A stretch of 48,353 nt of DNA from an uncultured Alistipes sp. (GTDB lineage: Bacteria; Bacteroidota; Bacteroidia; Bacteroidales; Rikenellaceae), in assembly GCA_944321175.1 (NCBI GenBank), contig CALUKI010000003.1:1-48353 (forward strand). Direction: 5' to 3'. This document shows, piece by piece, positions 32,438 to 42,477 of this stretch (position 1 is its first letter; each line of letters begins with the position of its first letter). Position numbers and translations under genes: made by a program. The notes under the pieces are model-generated. The model saw only the letters and a program-made list of their open reading frames with translations. It was not told the DNA's origin and did not search any database.

Positions 32438-32752
32438 ATGGATCGGGATACATTTCAGACCGAGATATACGACATCGTGCGGGAGATTCCCGAAGGGCGG
32501 GTTGTGACCTATGGCCTGTTGGCGCGGCTTCTCCATGCGCCGCAGAGTGCCCGCAGGGTAGGGCGTGCGCTTCGTGATGCTCCGGCCCGGCTCGGACTGC
32601 CCTGTCATCGGGTGGTCAATGCACAGGGACGTACCGCACCCTGCTGGCCCGAACAGCGCCGGCTGCTGGAAGCCGAAGGGGTTCCCTTCCGTCGGAACGG
32701 ATGTGTCGATCTGCGAAGATGCCTGTGGCGCGCCGTCGGGGAGTTTCTCTGA
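32438..32752 (+). CDS. Short O6-alkylguanine-DNA alkyltransferase (MGMT C-terminal domain)
   Basis: 104 residues, only the DNA-binding domain of the MGMT family. The methyl-acceptor Cys56 in LPCHRVV is intact, with the helix-turn-helix region VVTYGLLARLL (22-32) and an SARRVGRAL stretch (38-46). Its size is like alkyltransferase-like (ATL) proteins, but those have Trp or another residue in place of Cys, so this one could still accept alkyl groups. It lies downstream of obgE and convergent with the umuC gene. The role is direct repair of alkylated guanine, or damage sensing. Confidence 0.88.
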   Translation: MDRDTFQTEIYDIVREIPEGRVVTYGLLARLLHAPQSARRVGRALRDAPARLGLPCHRVVNAQGRTAPCWPEQRRLLEAEGVPFRRNGCVDLRRCLWRAVGEFL

Positions 32753-32925
32753 GGTGCTGCCGCTCGGTGCCGCATGTCCGGTACGGATCCCGCTCCGCCG
32801 CTCATGCCGGAAGAGGATTGCGGCCGTGTCGCTTCGGCCGGATGCCGGTATTTTCCCCTTTTGATTTGCAGGTCGAGGAGAAACGGTTCCGCGTCGGCCC
32901 TTGGGACTCTCTGCCGAACATGGAA

Positions 32926-34185
32926 TCACTCGGCCTTTACGACCGGCAGTTCGTCCCATTCGGTCGTGTAACGCGGTGAAAGATGCTCGCGGTTCATCCG
33001 GAAGGGGTGCGTGCCTTGTGCCGCCAAGACGATCTTTCCTTTGCCGTAGGTCCGGTTGACCCTGTCCATCGTCTCCATCAGCCGCTGCTGCTTCTGCCGA
33101 TCGACCGGATCGAAAAGCGATCCCTGCATCTGCGATGCGGGGAGAATCTCCGAGAGGGTGACGCCGGCTTTCTTGTATCCGAATCCTGAACGGTAAATCT
33201 GCTGCAGCACCGTGCGGGCCAGCTTGACAATCTCGATCGTACTCGCGGAGGGTTCGGCAAGGGTGGCAAGTCCCGATTCGTAACGTTGCGGCTGGTCTTC
33301 GCGGTGGCGGTTGGTATAGATAAAACAGATGATCTCCCGACAGGCGGAGCCTTGTCTGCGCAGTTTCTCGGCACAGGCCGCCGCAAACTCCGCAACGATA
33401 CGGTCCAGTTCCGCGAGCGATTCGATCTCCTTGGGGAAACTCCGCGAGACGGTAATCTGCTGTTTGCGTGCGGGCATCTGTTCGAATGCGATGCACTCCA
33501 CGCCCTGCAGCTCGTTCCATGTGCGCAGTCCCGCGACTCCCATGCGGGCATGCACCCACTCCTGCGGCAGCTGGACGAACTGCAGGGCCGTGCGGATTCC
33601 CATGCCGTCGAAGAGTTTCCCGTAGCGGCGGCCGATGCCCCAGATGTCGCGCAGCGGGAAGGTTGCCAATACCTTCTCGATGTCCTGCCGGCGGTGCATG
33701 TAACAGCAGCCGTCGAGTTTCGGGTATTGTTTGGCGAGTTTGCTGGCGATCTTTGCCAGCGTTTTCGTGGGGGCGATGCCGATACTGACGGGGATGCCCG
33801 TATTGCGGCGTATCGTGCGGCCGATTTGACGGCCGTAATCGTCGAGCGGCTCCCCGATGCCGTGCAGATCGAAAAACGCCTCGTCGATGGAGTAAACCTC
33901 CGTATTGGGGACAAGGGCCCGTAATGTGGCCATGACCCGACGCGAAATGTCGCCGTAAAGGGCGAAGTTGGCCGAGAAAAGTGTCACATGCCGTTGTTCG
34001 ACAAGCCGCTGCACCTGATACAGGGGTTGCCCCATGCCGATGCCGAGCGCCTTGGCTTCGTTGGATCGTGCGATGACACATCCGTCGTTGTTCGACAGCA
34101 CAATGACAGGCTTCCCTTCCAGATCGGGCCGGAAGAGCCGTTCGCACGAGGCGAAAAAGTTGTTGCAGTCGCAAAGTCCGTACAT
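32926..34185 (-). CDS. umuC: DNA polymerase V catalytic subunit (UmuC-like, Y-family)
   Basis: 419 residues. It is an error-prone translesion polymerase. Palm carboxylates Asp6 (YGLCDCNNF) and Asp101-Glu102 (YSIDEAFFD) are present, with the little-finger domain to about 345. Residues 354-358 (QGSLF) form the beta-clamp binding motif at the place where E. coli UmuC has QLNLF. The C-terminal DUF4113-like block GKGKIVLAAQG and SPRYTTEWDELP closes the protein. It follows umuD by 38 bp and is probably co-transcribed. The upstream extended ORF to 34398 is not the start. Confidence 0.95.
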   Translation of the reverse strand: MYGLCDCNNFFASCERLFRPDLEGKPVIVLSNNDGCVIARSNEAKALGIGMGQPLYQVQRLVEQRHVTLFSANFALYGDISRRVMATLRALVPNTEVYSIDEAFFDLHGIGEPLDDYGRQIGRTIRRNTGIPVSIGIAPTKTLAKIASKLAKQYPKLDGCCYMHRRQDIEKVLATFPLRDIWGIGRRYGKLFDGMGIRTALQFVQLPQEWVHARMGVAGLRTWNELQGVECIAFEQMPARKQQITVSRSFPKEIESLAELDRIVAEFAAACAEKLRRQGSACREIICFIYTNRHREDQPQRYESGLATLAEPSASTIEIVKLARTVLQQIYRSGFGYKKAGVTLSEILPASQMQGSLFDPVDRQKQQRLMETMDRVNRTYGKGKIVLAAQGTHPFRMNREHLSPRYTTEWDELPVVKAE

Positions 34186-34223
34186 GATGCGGGGTTTTTC
34201 GCTTGTCGCCCGATCTCCGGCGG

Positions 34224-34664
34224 CTATTTGAAACTCTTGATGACATGCCGTACAACGCCCCAGATTCTGAAGTCGTTGCTTTTGGTCGCACGGATCGGTT
34301 TGTAGGCGGGATTCGATGGCAGAAGCCACACGCCGTCGGGCTCCAGTTTCAGCCGTTTGACCGTAAACTCCCCGTCCAGACAGCAGATGGCGATGCATCC
34401 GTCGTGCGGCTCGGTCGATCTGTCGACGACAAGCAGATCGCCGTCACCGATACCGTCGCCCGTCATGCTCTCTCCCGCCACGCGCACGAAGAAAGTTGAG
34501 GCGGGATTGCGCACCAGTTCGCGGTTCAGGTCGAGCGGCAATTCGAGAAAATCGTCCGCCGGCGAGGGAAAGCCTGCCCGGACTGCCCCTCCGGCAACGG
34601 GTATTTCCCGCTGTGTGGTGGTGTCGGGACGGTAGAATGTAAAATTGTCGTTCTCTTTTTTCAT
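34224..34664 (-). CDS. umuD: UmuD-like LexA-family autoprotease subunit
   Basis: 146 residues. The self-cleavage site Ala30-Gly31 sits in AVRAGFPSPADDF; the Ser-Lys dyad is Ser66 (VAGESMTGDGI) and Lys103 (FTVKRLKLEP). After RecA-stimulated cleavage the product joins UmuC as polymerase V. It is the first gene of the umuD-umuC pair. I looked for a LexA-type operator and a TAnnTTTG promoter just upstream and saw neither, so regulation cannot be read from sequence. Confidence 0.95.
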   Translation of the reverse strand: MKKENDNFTFYRPDTTTQREIPVAGGAVRAGFPSPADDFLELPLDLNRELVRNPASTFFVRVAGESMTGDGIGDGDLLVVDRSTEPHDGCIAICCLDGEFTVKRLKLEPDGVWLLPSNPAYKPIRATKSNDFRIWGVVRHVIKSFK

Positions 34665-34803
34665 GAAAGTCCGTCATTTTGCCGCCGCTTCCCCGACCGG
34701 TTCCTCATGTCGGAAGCAGCCGCTCGTCTCTCTGATCCGTTTCAACCGGCATCCGGATCCGAGCCGTGTCGTCGATCCGGAAGCCGCTGGAAAAAGAGGC
34801 TTT

Positions 34804-35496
34804 TCAGAGCGCCTCCTCCTGTTGCCTGTTTTCCGTGCCGTACCTGCGTTTCCCGAAGATCAGCGAGCCGATGCGCACCATCGTCGATCCATACTCCAAC
34901 GCCAGCGGATAATCGTCGGACATCCCCATTGAAAGGGTATCGAACGTGTCGTCGAAATATGCCGACAGCTCTTTTTTGTGCTGGGCCAGCAGATCGAAAT
35001 CGAGCCGGACGCGAAATTCGTCGTCGGTATAGGTGGCGACACCCATTACGCCGCGTACACGCACTCCGGTCATTGTCCGGAGTGCACCGCTTTGGACGTA
35101 TTTGAGCAGCTGTTCGTATTGCCATCCCGATTTGGTCTCTTCCTCGGCGACATGGATTTCGAAAAGGATGTCGATGACCCGGCCGAGTTTGAGCGCTTCG
35201 TTGTTGATCACGCGCACAAGCCGCTCGCTGTCCACCGAATGGATCAGTTTCACGAAAGGAGCGACAAGTTTCACCTTGTTTGTTTGCAGATGGCCGATCA
35301 GATGCCATTCGATGTCCTTGGGCAGCATCCTGTATTTCGTCACCATCTCCTGCGGACGGTTCTCCCCGAAGATGCGCTGTCCGGCGGCATAGGCCTCTTC
35401 GATTCGGGCCGGAGCATGGGTTTTCGATACGGCGACCAGCGTTACGCCTGCAGGCAGCGACTCTCTGACATCGTGTAGTTGGCTTTTGATCGACAT
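34804..35496 (-). CDS. YggS-family pyridoxal phosphate homeostasis protein
   Basis: 230 residues, the family length. It is a single-domain PLP-binding TIM barrel with the Schiff-base Lys25 in LVAVSKTH and further conserved blocks FGENRPQEM, EWHLIGHLQTNKVK and LSMGMSDDYPLA. It helps control PLP levels and amino-acid balance; it has no known catalytic activity. A strong Shine-Dalgarno sequence (GAGAGGAGGA) precedes the ATG at 35496, unusual in this window. It stands alone between umuD and the Sus-like operon, in the same direction. Confidence 0.94.
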   Translation of the reverse strand: MSIKSQLHDVRESLPAGVTLVAVSKTHAPARIEEAYAAGQRIFGENRPQEMVTKYRMLPKDIEWHLIGHLQTNKVKLVAPFVKLIHSVDSERLVRVINNEALKLGRVIDILFEIHVAEEETKSGWQYEQLLKYVQSGALRTMTGVRVRGVMGVATYTDDEFRVRLDFDLLAQHKKELSAYFDDTFDTLSMGMSDDYPLALEYGSTMVRIGSLIFGKRRYGTENRQQEEAL

Positions 35497-35701
35497 GGTT
35501 TGTCCTCCTCTCTGTTGACAGTGTAAAAGTAACTATTTTTTTCGGTTTTTCGTATTTGCGGCGCGATAAATCGGGGCGGCAATTGCAGCCGGCCGTCGTA
35601 AATCTGCGGTTGCGGACTGCCGGCGGCCCTTTGCTCCGGTTCCCGTGCACGGTTTCGGATATTGCGGTTATCGGCACGATATGCGGAACGGTCATGGCAT
35701 G

Positions 35702-35734
35702 CAAACGGCCGCCACCGTCGGGTGGCAGCCGTTT
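35702..35734 (-). terminator. Hairpin after the Sus-like operon
   Basis: CAAACGGCCGCCACC, loop GTC, GGGTGGCAGCCGTTTG with one mismatch. No T tract follows on either strand, so it may be a factor-assisted terminator or an mRNA 3' end. It lies 53 bp beyond the stop of the last operon gene. Confidence 0.5.
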
Positions 35735-35786
35735 GTCCAAGTTTCGGGATTGTCGGGGCAGTCCGACGATCCGCAGTGTCGCATCG

Positions 35787-37310
35787 TTACTTTTCGACGA
35801 TCTTGATGTTGTCGAGGAACCAACGGTTGGCGGTGCTGGCCGGCCATTGGGTCTGGCGGATCGTGATCCGTGTCTCCTCGTTGACCGTTGCTCCCGTGAG
35901 CGGAATGCGGGCATTGATCCATTCGAGCTTATGTCCTGCTTCGAATCCCGATTCGGGAACATCGAAGATCTGCTCATCCGTGCCGTTGGCAACGATAATG
36001 ATCAGATTCACCGGATCGATCTTGCCGGAACCTTGACGCATCGGACACCAGTCGAACGACATTACCAGTTCGGCGCCGTCGGGAATATCCTTGATCTTGG
36101 GAAGGATGATACCGGCCTGATAGCTCGTTTTGCCGAACTTGAGGTAGTTGCGCTGCAGATAGATGCACTCCCCTTCGGTCTTGGTGGTTACGCGCAGGAA
36201 CTCGTATCCCTTGCTTTCAAGCGCCTGCAGGGCGGATACCTCTTGGCCCTCGACGGTTATTTTCGGCGTGGGAAGCTGCGGTGCATAGGCGTCGAGATCA
36301 TCCGTTTCGACCGTTTGGCCGGCAGGTTTACTGCCGTCGCCTTTCTCGGCCCAGGGATCGAGCCATTCGAAGTCCTCCATGAAATAGATGGTCTCGATGA
36401 TGCCGTGATCCTCGATGTCCGTTACGATGATCCGGACAACGGGTTCGGCGACGCCGGAGAAGTAGCCCTTTACGGTAATGCTGTGCCCGTTCAATGCGCT
36501 GAGCCCCAGACTGGCCGGCGGATCGATGAAGCTTACGCCGTTGTTGGCCTCTTTTATCGTAACGGTCGAACCGTTGTAAATACCCGTCACGCTGATGTAT
36601 TCACGGGTTGTTGCGGTATAGGTGTCGATCTGATCGGTGATGTCCGTCGCTTGAGGATAGGTCACCTGCGATCCGGTGGAGAGCACGTTCAGTTGATCGC
36701 ACTCGACGGCAGTCATCGATTGCATGTCGGTGGTCTTGACGCCCAGGATCGAAACCTTGTCGCCGACGGAAACGGCCGTTTCATTCAAAACGTAGAGATT
36801 GCCCGTTGCCTCCTTGTCCGTTACGACGAATCCCTTTGTCGTGACGGCCATGACCGTCGCCTCGGAGAGCGAAAGAGTCGCTTCGTCCGCCAGTTTCTCG
36901 ATTTCGGCAACCGTATATTCCTTCACGTCGCGGTATTTGTCCCCGTTCTGGATGATCAGAACTTCGGCGCGGCTTGCCAGTGTACGCCCCTTGAAGACCA
37001 GCGTGGCCTTGCGGGGGTTGTCCTCTGCGCCGTCGCGCATGTTGTCCGTTACGGAGATCGTGACATCCGTCGTTCCGATGCCTGAGGCCGGTGTGACGGT
37101 GACCCATTCGGGGATTTCGGTCTCCCATGCCGCATCGGCATAGACCGTGATGATTTTGTCGGTATTTCCCTGCGCCTCGAACGTCAACGAGGCATTGCTC
37201 GCCAGAACGGCATCCGAAAGTCGGGTTTCTTCATCATTGTTGCAGCCCCAGAGGAGCAAAAGGGATGCCGAGAGAAGCGAGACTGCATAGATGTGCTTTA
37301 TGAATTTCAT
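35787..37310 (-). CDS. BACON-domain surface lipoprotein of a Sus-like operon
   Basis: 507 residues with a lipoprotein signal (LLLLWGCNN, Cys23). A BACON-like beta domain spans about 36-123 (ends VLIIQNG). It is followed by two OB-like segments (about 130-310: VSVGDKVSILGVK and ISVTGIYNGSTVTI) and a C-terminal beta-sandwich (about 315-507), which resembles a ligand-binding module (WFLDNIKIVEK). It occupies the operon place of SusE/F-like accessory binding proteins, so a surface role in ligand capture is likely. No catalytic residues are seen. It is the last gene, 21 bp after susD. Confidence 0.85.
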   Translation of the reverse strand: MKFIKHIYAVSLLSASLLLLWGCNNDEETRLSDAVLASNASLTFEAQGNTDKIITVYADAAWETEIPEWVTVTPASGIGTTDVTISVTDNMRDGAEDNPRKATLVFKGRTLASRAEVLIIQNGDKYRDVKEYTVAEIEKLADEATLSLSEATVMAVTTKGFVVTDKEATGNLYVLNETAVSVGDKVSILGVKTTDMQSMTAVECDQLNVLSTGSQVTYPQATDITDQIDTYTATTREYISVTGIYNGSTVTIKEANNGVSFIDPPASLGLSALNGHSITVKGYFSGVAEPVVRIIVTDIEDHGIIETIYFMEDFEWLDPWAEKGDGSKPAGQTVETDDLDAYAPQLPTPKITVEGQEVSALQALESKGYEFLRVTTKTEGECIYLQRNYLKFGKTSYQAGIILPKIKDIPDGAELVMSFDWCPMRQGSGKIDPVNLIIIVANGTDEQIFDVPESGFEAGHKLEWINARIPLTGATVNEETRITIRQTQWPASTANRWFLDNIKIVEK

Positions 37311-37331
37311 AATCGTATCGTTTTTGTCAAA

Positions 37332-39137
37332 TTAGAAATCGAGACCGTCGTTCCATCCCGGATTCTGTGTGAGGTTCGGGTTCAACGACCGTTCGTTGAT
37401 CGGAATCGGATAGTGGTAGTCGCGGGTTTCATTGAACTTGGTACGTTCGACATCCCTGTGGAAGAAGACGTATCCCTTGTTTCCGTTGGAGAGATAAACA
37501 TCCTTGTCGATTTCATATACCTGATCGATTCCTTCCGGTTTCGATGTCCCCGAAGCGTAAAGTGCAATGTCGGGTTCGCCGTCTCCCGTAAGATCGTATT
37601 GTCCCGGGCCGGGGAAGTACATGCCCAGAAGTTCCTGGTCGATGCAGTATCCGGCCTTCCAGCGCACGAGGTCATCCAGGCGGAACCCTTCCTGCAGCAA
37701 CTCGATCGCCCGTTCGCGGCGGATTTCGAGGATGATGCCGGCACAGTCCCCCGTAACATTGGGATAACCCGTTTCGGGCGCCTGGAGATAGCGGTCCGGA
37801 TTGGAATTGGCTTGTGCGAGGTTCATGTTCGGCATGCCGACGCGGTCGCGGAGCAGTTTGACGGACATGTTGAGATCCTCCTGTGTGATGGTTCCCAGTT
37901 CGGCTTTGGCCTCGGCGTAGATCAACAGCACCTCGGCAAAACGGAATACGGGAAGATCGCAGTCCGAAGAGTCCACACGGTCGTTGTTGCCGTTTGAAGT
38001 CGTAGGCGCCTGCACGAATTTGATCGGCTGGTACCCCGTGACGGAGAGTCCGAGACTCGGCGCCTCGACTTTCGTCTCGCCAATGCGGGTGTAGCCCGGC
38101 GTGCGGATTGTCTGTGCAAGACGCGGGTCACGGTTTGCCGTCTCCTCGACGAACTGCATCTCCTGCCATCCGGGCTGATTCGTAAAGGCTGTTCCGTCCT
38201 TCATCAGATAGGTGTTGACAAACTTGCGCGTCAGGCCCGGACGCCCCTGTGTCGGAAGCAGCGTGAATGCCGAGGCGTTGTGGCGGATTGTCATCTCATA
38301 GTCGTAGTTGATGGCCAGGATGTATTCATCGCTGCTGGCATCGTCCTCCGCAAAGAGCATCAGATAATCCTTGTCGGGATTCCCTGTCGAATAGAGCTTG
38401 TAGGGCCCCTGCTCGATAATCTCTTTCGCGGCTTCCGCAGCGAGACCGAGGTAATACTGGTAGTTGTTCCCCTCCAGTTCGAGACCGTGATATTTCCGGT
38501 AGGTTCCCTCATAGAGACAGAACCGGGCCTTGAGTGCAAGGGCCGCCCATTTGTTTACGCGATAGGGGCTCTTTGCATCGGTGAGTCCGCCGCTGGTAAT
38601 GGCGAAATCGATGTCCTCGAGCATCTTCGTCATGACGTACTCGCGGGAATCGCGCGGCTTGTAGAGCGCTTCGTCGGCAGAGCCGATTTCGTAGTCGTAC
38701 CAGGGCACATCGCCGAAACGCATGACCTTTTCGAAGTAGAAGAAGGCGCGGAAAAAGCGTGACAGCGCCGTGTATTGGAGTACGGCCGACTTGTCTTCGC
38801 ATTGATCGGCATATTTGATCAGCGTGTTTATGCGCCGCAGGTCCGTCCATGTCCAACCTCCTCCCGATGCGGGAACGGTACGGTGCTCCCCGCCATAGAG
38901 TATTGCGGAGAGGGTGTTCCCGATGATCTGGTCGCTCTGCTGTTCATAGACATCATGGATCTTGTCCTTTTTGAGGATTTCGTTGTAATAGGGATTGGTG
39001 AAAAGTTCAAGATCGGTGGCGCTTTTGAAATAATCGAACTGCGAGACCCGGTCCTTTGGCGTCAGATCGAGACTGCTGCAAGCTGTAACGCCTGCTGCCA
39101 GTACGATTGTAGTCAATATGATCAATTGTTTTTTCAT
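37332..39137 (-). CDS. SusD/RagB-family nutrient-binding lipoprotein
   Basis: 601 residues, lipoprotein signal ending GVTACSS (Cys20). The SusD fold is shown by the N-terminal block DLTPKDRVSQFDYFKSATDL, the helix pair ALSRFFRAFFYFEKVMRFGD and YRVNKWAALALKARFCLYEG, and the C-terminal FRFAEVLLIYAEAKAELG and RRERAIELLQEGFRLDDLVRW. It partners the SusC-like channel 18 bp upstream. The sequence does not reveal the ligand; the linked phosphoesterase suggests a phosphorylated or phosphodiester compound (inference). Confidence 0.96.
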   Translation of the reverse strand: MKKQLIILTTIVLAAGVTACSSLDLTPKDRVSQFDYFKSATDLELFTNPYYNEILKKDKIHDVYEQQSDQIIGNTLSAILYGGEHRTVPASGGGWTWTDLRRINTLIKYADQCEDKSAVLQYTALSRFFRAFFYFEKVMRFGDVPWYDYEIGSADEALYKPRDSREYVMTKMLEDIDFAITSGGLTDAKSPYRVNKWAALALKARFCLYEGTYRKYHGLELEGNNYQYYLGLAAEAAKEIIEQGPYKLYSTGNPDKDYLMLFAEDDASSDEYILAINYDYEMTIRHNASAFTLLPTQGRPGLTRKFVNTYLMKDGTAFTNQPGWQEMQFVEETANRDPRLAQTIRTPGYTRIGETKVEAPSLGLSVTGYQPIKFVQAPTTSNGNNDRVDSSDCDLPVFRFAEVLLIYAEAKAELGTITQEDLNMSVKLLRDRVGMPNMNLAQANSNPDRYLQAPETGYPNVTGDCAGIILEIRRERAIELLQEGFRLDDLVRWKAGYCIDQELLGMYFPGPGQYDLTGDGEPDIALYASGTSKPEGIDQVYEIDKDVYLSNGNKGYVFFHRDVERTKFNETRDYHYPIPINERSLNPNLTQNPGWNDGLDF

Positions 39138-39155
39138 GGTCTTGGTAATTGGTGG

Positions 39156-42100
39156 TTAGAATGTGATGTCGAGGCCGAACATGAAACTCTTGGGCCAGGG
39201 ATAGTAAACACGGTTGTCCTCTTTCGTGTTACGGTTGATGGCTGCCTCCGGATCGATATATTTCGTATTCTTCTTGAGCGGCGACCAATAGTGCAGGTTT
39301 TCGCCCGTGAAATAGACGCGGATCAAGTCGATACCGGCTTTCTTCGTCAACTTTACGGGAATCGTATAGCCTACGGTCAGATTCTTCAGACGCAGGTAGC
39401 GGAGATTCTGCAGATAATGGTCATTGATTTTAGCCAGATAACCGCCTGTTGCGGAGTAGGCGCGCGGACGCGGGAAGTAAGCGTCGGGATTGTCCTCCGC
39501 CCATACCTTTTCGTGGAAATCGATCGGCATGAAGGTCAGATAGGAGTAGGAGTAGCAGCCCCAGAAGTTCATCGTCTGGCCATTGGGATACCAATAGTGG
39601 TTGCCCGTACCCTGCAGGAAGACCGAAACATCGAATCCATACCAGCTGAAGCCGGCATTGATGCCGTAACTGAATGTCGGGCGCGAATTGCCTAAAATCA
39701 CCTGATCGCCGGGATTATCGACCGTATTGCTTCCGACATCCCATTTTTCGTTTCCGTCGAGATCCAGGAACTTGAGGTCACCGGCCAGCCAGCCGCCGGT
39801 CAGACGTCCCGAACTGTAACTCAGATCGACCTCTTTGGCGTATGCTTTGGCCTCTTCGTCGGTTTTGAAGAATCCGTCGGTCTTGAAGCCCCAGATCTCG
39901 CCGATCTCCATGCCTACATAGTAATCCTTGGCAAAGGATTTCTCCGGGTTGTCGTATTTGGTAATCACGCTCTTGTAGTCGCTGATATTGAAGCCGACGT
40001 TGTATTCGAAAGGCTTCCCGGCAAGTTGGAACTGGTCGCGCCAGCTCATCGACAGCTCATACCCTTTGGTGCGCAGGTCCGCCGTATTCATTTCGGGGGG
40101 ATCGGCTCCATAGACGGAGGGCAGTGCAATACCCTCGGTAAGCATGTCTTTCGTGTCGCGAATGTAAACGTCGGCGGTCAGATTGAGCCGGTTTCCGAAC
40201 ATCGTGACGTCGAGACCGAGATCCCACTGCTGAGCCGTTTCCCACGTCATGTCGGAAGCGACCGGCGCCCCCAGCGAGGCGTATTTGGCCATGACGCTGG
40301 TGTCCTCGAAGGTGAACTCTGCAAAGTTGTTGATCGAGACCAGACGCATGTAGGTATAGTACGAAGATACGCTTTGATTACCCAGACTGCCGAATGATGC
40401 ACGCAACTTGAGGTTGTCCACCACCTTGCGTGCCGGTTGGAAGAACGGCTCCTCCGAAATACGCCAGCCAAACGATCCCGAGGGGAACCAGCCCCAGCGA
40501 TGATCCTTGTCGAAACGCGATGTACCGTCGTAACGACCGCTGACTTCGAAGAGATAGCGACCCTTGTAGTCATAGTTGATACGTCCGAAGAAGCCCATCA
40601 AGGCATATTCGTTCTGGCCGCCTCCGTAGGCATCGTCTGTTGCAACCTTTGTCGCCAGTTTCAGGTCGTCGAGATCGGTCGAGGAGAGTTGTTCGGCTTT
40701 GACGGATACGGTCTTGTTGCCCCACCGTTCGTAGTTCATACCGAACGTTCCGGAGAGATGGTGAACCTCATTGAACGTTTCGTCGTAGTTGAGGTATGCG
40801 TTCGTCGAGTAGTAGTTGGCCGTAACGATCGATTCGGAAAGTCTGTCGAGACCGGCCCCCGAATTATACGGTTTGAGCTCCTCATCGGGACGTACCCTGT
40901 AATACCAGGGCTGTGACCGTTTCGTGTCGCGGTTCTGATAGAGCCGGTAGGTGAAGTCTCCCGTGATGCTCAGCGTCTTGAAGGGCTGGAGAACCAGTCT
41001 TGTGGTGTTGGAGAAGTCGCTCCGGCGTTCGACATTGCGGTGCGTATTCTCGTTGAGTATGATATGGCGGCCGTTGGCTACCTTGTAGGTCTGGTAGGGC
41101 GACTCGTAGATCCACGATCCGTCGGGGTTTTTCATCGGATAGCAGGCCAGACCGTGCGCCGAACCGTTGCGGAACGTATCCTCGATGCTGCCGTTTCCCA
41201 GCGAGTTGTAGCTCGAACTGAAGAACGATGTGTTGTTCGAAATGGTTGCCCATCTGTTGATCCGGAAATCGATCTTCGACCGCAGGTTGTAGCGGTTGTA
41301 AATATCGGGGTGCGTCCGCTGCATACCGGCCTGCCGGTCGTAGGCGCCCGACAACAGGTATTTGATGTCTTTCGTCCCGCCGCTCAGCGATACGCTGTGC
41401 TGCTGTACGGGGCGTTTTTCACGGAAAAGCATGTCCCACCAGTCGTAGTTGCCGTAGTAAACCCATTGACGTTTGCCGTCGCGCATCTCTTCGACAACCC
41501 AGGGACGATCGGGATGTTCCGTCTTGTCGTTCACGCGCGCAAGCAGCTGCTGCATGTCGTGATCGTTGTACTGGATGTAGTTCTGCCCGCCCTGTTCCAC
41601 GCGCCAGAAGCGGTTGACCTCATAAACCGACCAGTAACCGCGATTTTCATAGTCTGTGGAGGACGTCGCTTCTTCCCATCCGAAACGTCCGCTGTAACGC
41701 ACGGTGGCCTTTCCGTCCTTTGCCGCGCCGGATTTGGTCGTTACGAGGATTACGCCGAAGGCCGCACGGGCGCCATAGATGGCTGCGGCAGAAGCATCCT
41801 TGATGACCGAGATGGACTCCACGTCATTGGGGTTGACGCGGTTGATGTCCCCGACCACGCCATCGACCAGCACCAGCGGGCTGGCGGAGTTGATCGAGTT
41901 CACGCCTCGGATGTTGATCGACGCCGTGCTGCCCGGTTTACCCGATGACGTTGTGACGTTCAGGCCGGCAACGGAACCCTGAAGCATGTTGCTCAGCGAA
42001 TGCGAGACACGGTTTTCCAGGTCTTTGCTGCTTACGGTGGACACCGCACCGGTCAGGTTGACACGCTTTTGCGTACCGTACCCGATGACCACCGCCTCGT

Positions 42101-42419
42101 CGAGCATGATGGCGTCTTCCTGCAGGTAAACGGTCACTTTGTCCTGATTGCCGGCGATGTTCTTCTTCTGCGGAAGATAGCCCAGATAGAGGAAGCTCAG
42201 CGTTGTCTCTCCGGGGGCGACTTCGATGCTGAAATCACCGGTCTCGGTGGTCGTCGTGCCTTTGGTCGTCCCTTCGATCAGAACGGCAACGCCCATGAGT
42301 GGTTGCTGTTTGGCATCCATCACCTGTCCGGTTACCACCCTGTTTTGGGCCGACAGAGAGAAAATCCCTCCTCCGGCGATTAACAACAGAGTGAGAACCA
42401 ATGGTCTAAATACTCTCAT
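39156..42419 (-). CDS. SusC/RagA-type TonB-linked outer-membrane transporter
   Basis: 1087 residues. Signal peptide 1-24 (ending FSLSAQ), carboxypeptidase-like regulatory domain about 27-100 (TGQVMDAKQQPLMGVAVLIE), a plug with LDEAVVIGYGTQKRVNLTGA and SVIKDASAAAIYGARAAFG, and a barrel ending in FGLDITF. It follows the phosphoesterase gene after 58 bp; that gap holds TATATTTA on the minus strand, one base off the promoter consensus, so an extra internal start is possible. Confidence 0.96.
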   Translation of the reverse strand: MRVFRPLVLTLLLIAGGGIFSLSAQNRVVTGQVMDAKQQPLMGVAVLIEGTTKGTTTTETGDFSIEVAPGETTLSFLYLGYLPQKKNIAGNQDKVTVYLQEDAIMLDEAVVIGYGTQKRVNLTGAVSTVSSKDLENRVSHSLSNMLQGSVAGLNVTTSSGKPGSTASINIRGVNSINSASPLVLVDGVVGDINRVNPNDVESISVIKDASAAAIYGARAAFGVILVTTKSGAAKDGKATVRYSGRFGWEEATSSTDYENRGYWSVYEVNRFWRVEQGGQNYIQYNDHDMQQLLARVNDKTEHPDRPWVVEEMRDGKRQWVYYGNYDWWDMLFREKRPVQQHSVSLSGGTKDIKYLLSGAYDRQAGMQRTHPDIYNRYNLRSKIDFRINRWATISNNTSFFSSSYNSLGNGSIEDTFRNGSAHGLACYPMKNPDGSWIYESPYQTYKVANGRHIILNENTHRNVERRSDFSNTTRLVLQPFKTLSITGDFTYRLYQNRDTKRSQPWYYRVRPDEELKPYNSGAGLDRLSESIVTANYYSTNAYLNYDETFNEVHHLSGTFGMNYERWGNKTVSVKAEQLSSTDLDDLKLATKVATDDAYGGGQNEYALMGFFGRINYDYKGRYLFEVSGRYDGTSRFDKDHRWGWFPSGSFGWRISEEPFFQPARKVVDNLKLRASFGSLGNQSVSSYYTYMRLVSINNFAEFTFEDTSVMAKYASLGAPVASDMTWETAQQWDLGLDVTMFGNRLNLTADVYIRDTKDMLTEGIALPSVYGADPPEMNTADLRTKGYELSMSWRDQFQLAGKPFEYNVGFNISDYKSVITKYDNPEKSFAKDYYVGMEIGEIWGFKTDGFFKTDEEAKAYAKEVDLSYSSGRLTGGWLAGDLKFLDLDGNEKWDVGSNTVDNPGDQVILGNSRPTFSYGINAGFSWYGFDVSVFLQGTGNHYWYPNGQTMNFWGCYSYSYLTFMPIDFHEKVWAEDNPDAYFPRPRAYSATGGYLAKINDHYLQNLRYLRLKNLTVGYTIPVKLTKKAGIDLIRVYFTGENLHYWSPLKKNTKYIDPEAAINRNTKEDNRVYYPWPKSFMFGLDITF

Positions 42420-42477
42420 AAGTTCATTTTTTTGGTTAATAAATATAGGTTAGGTTCGTTGAAATCGAATCGGTGAA

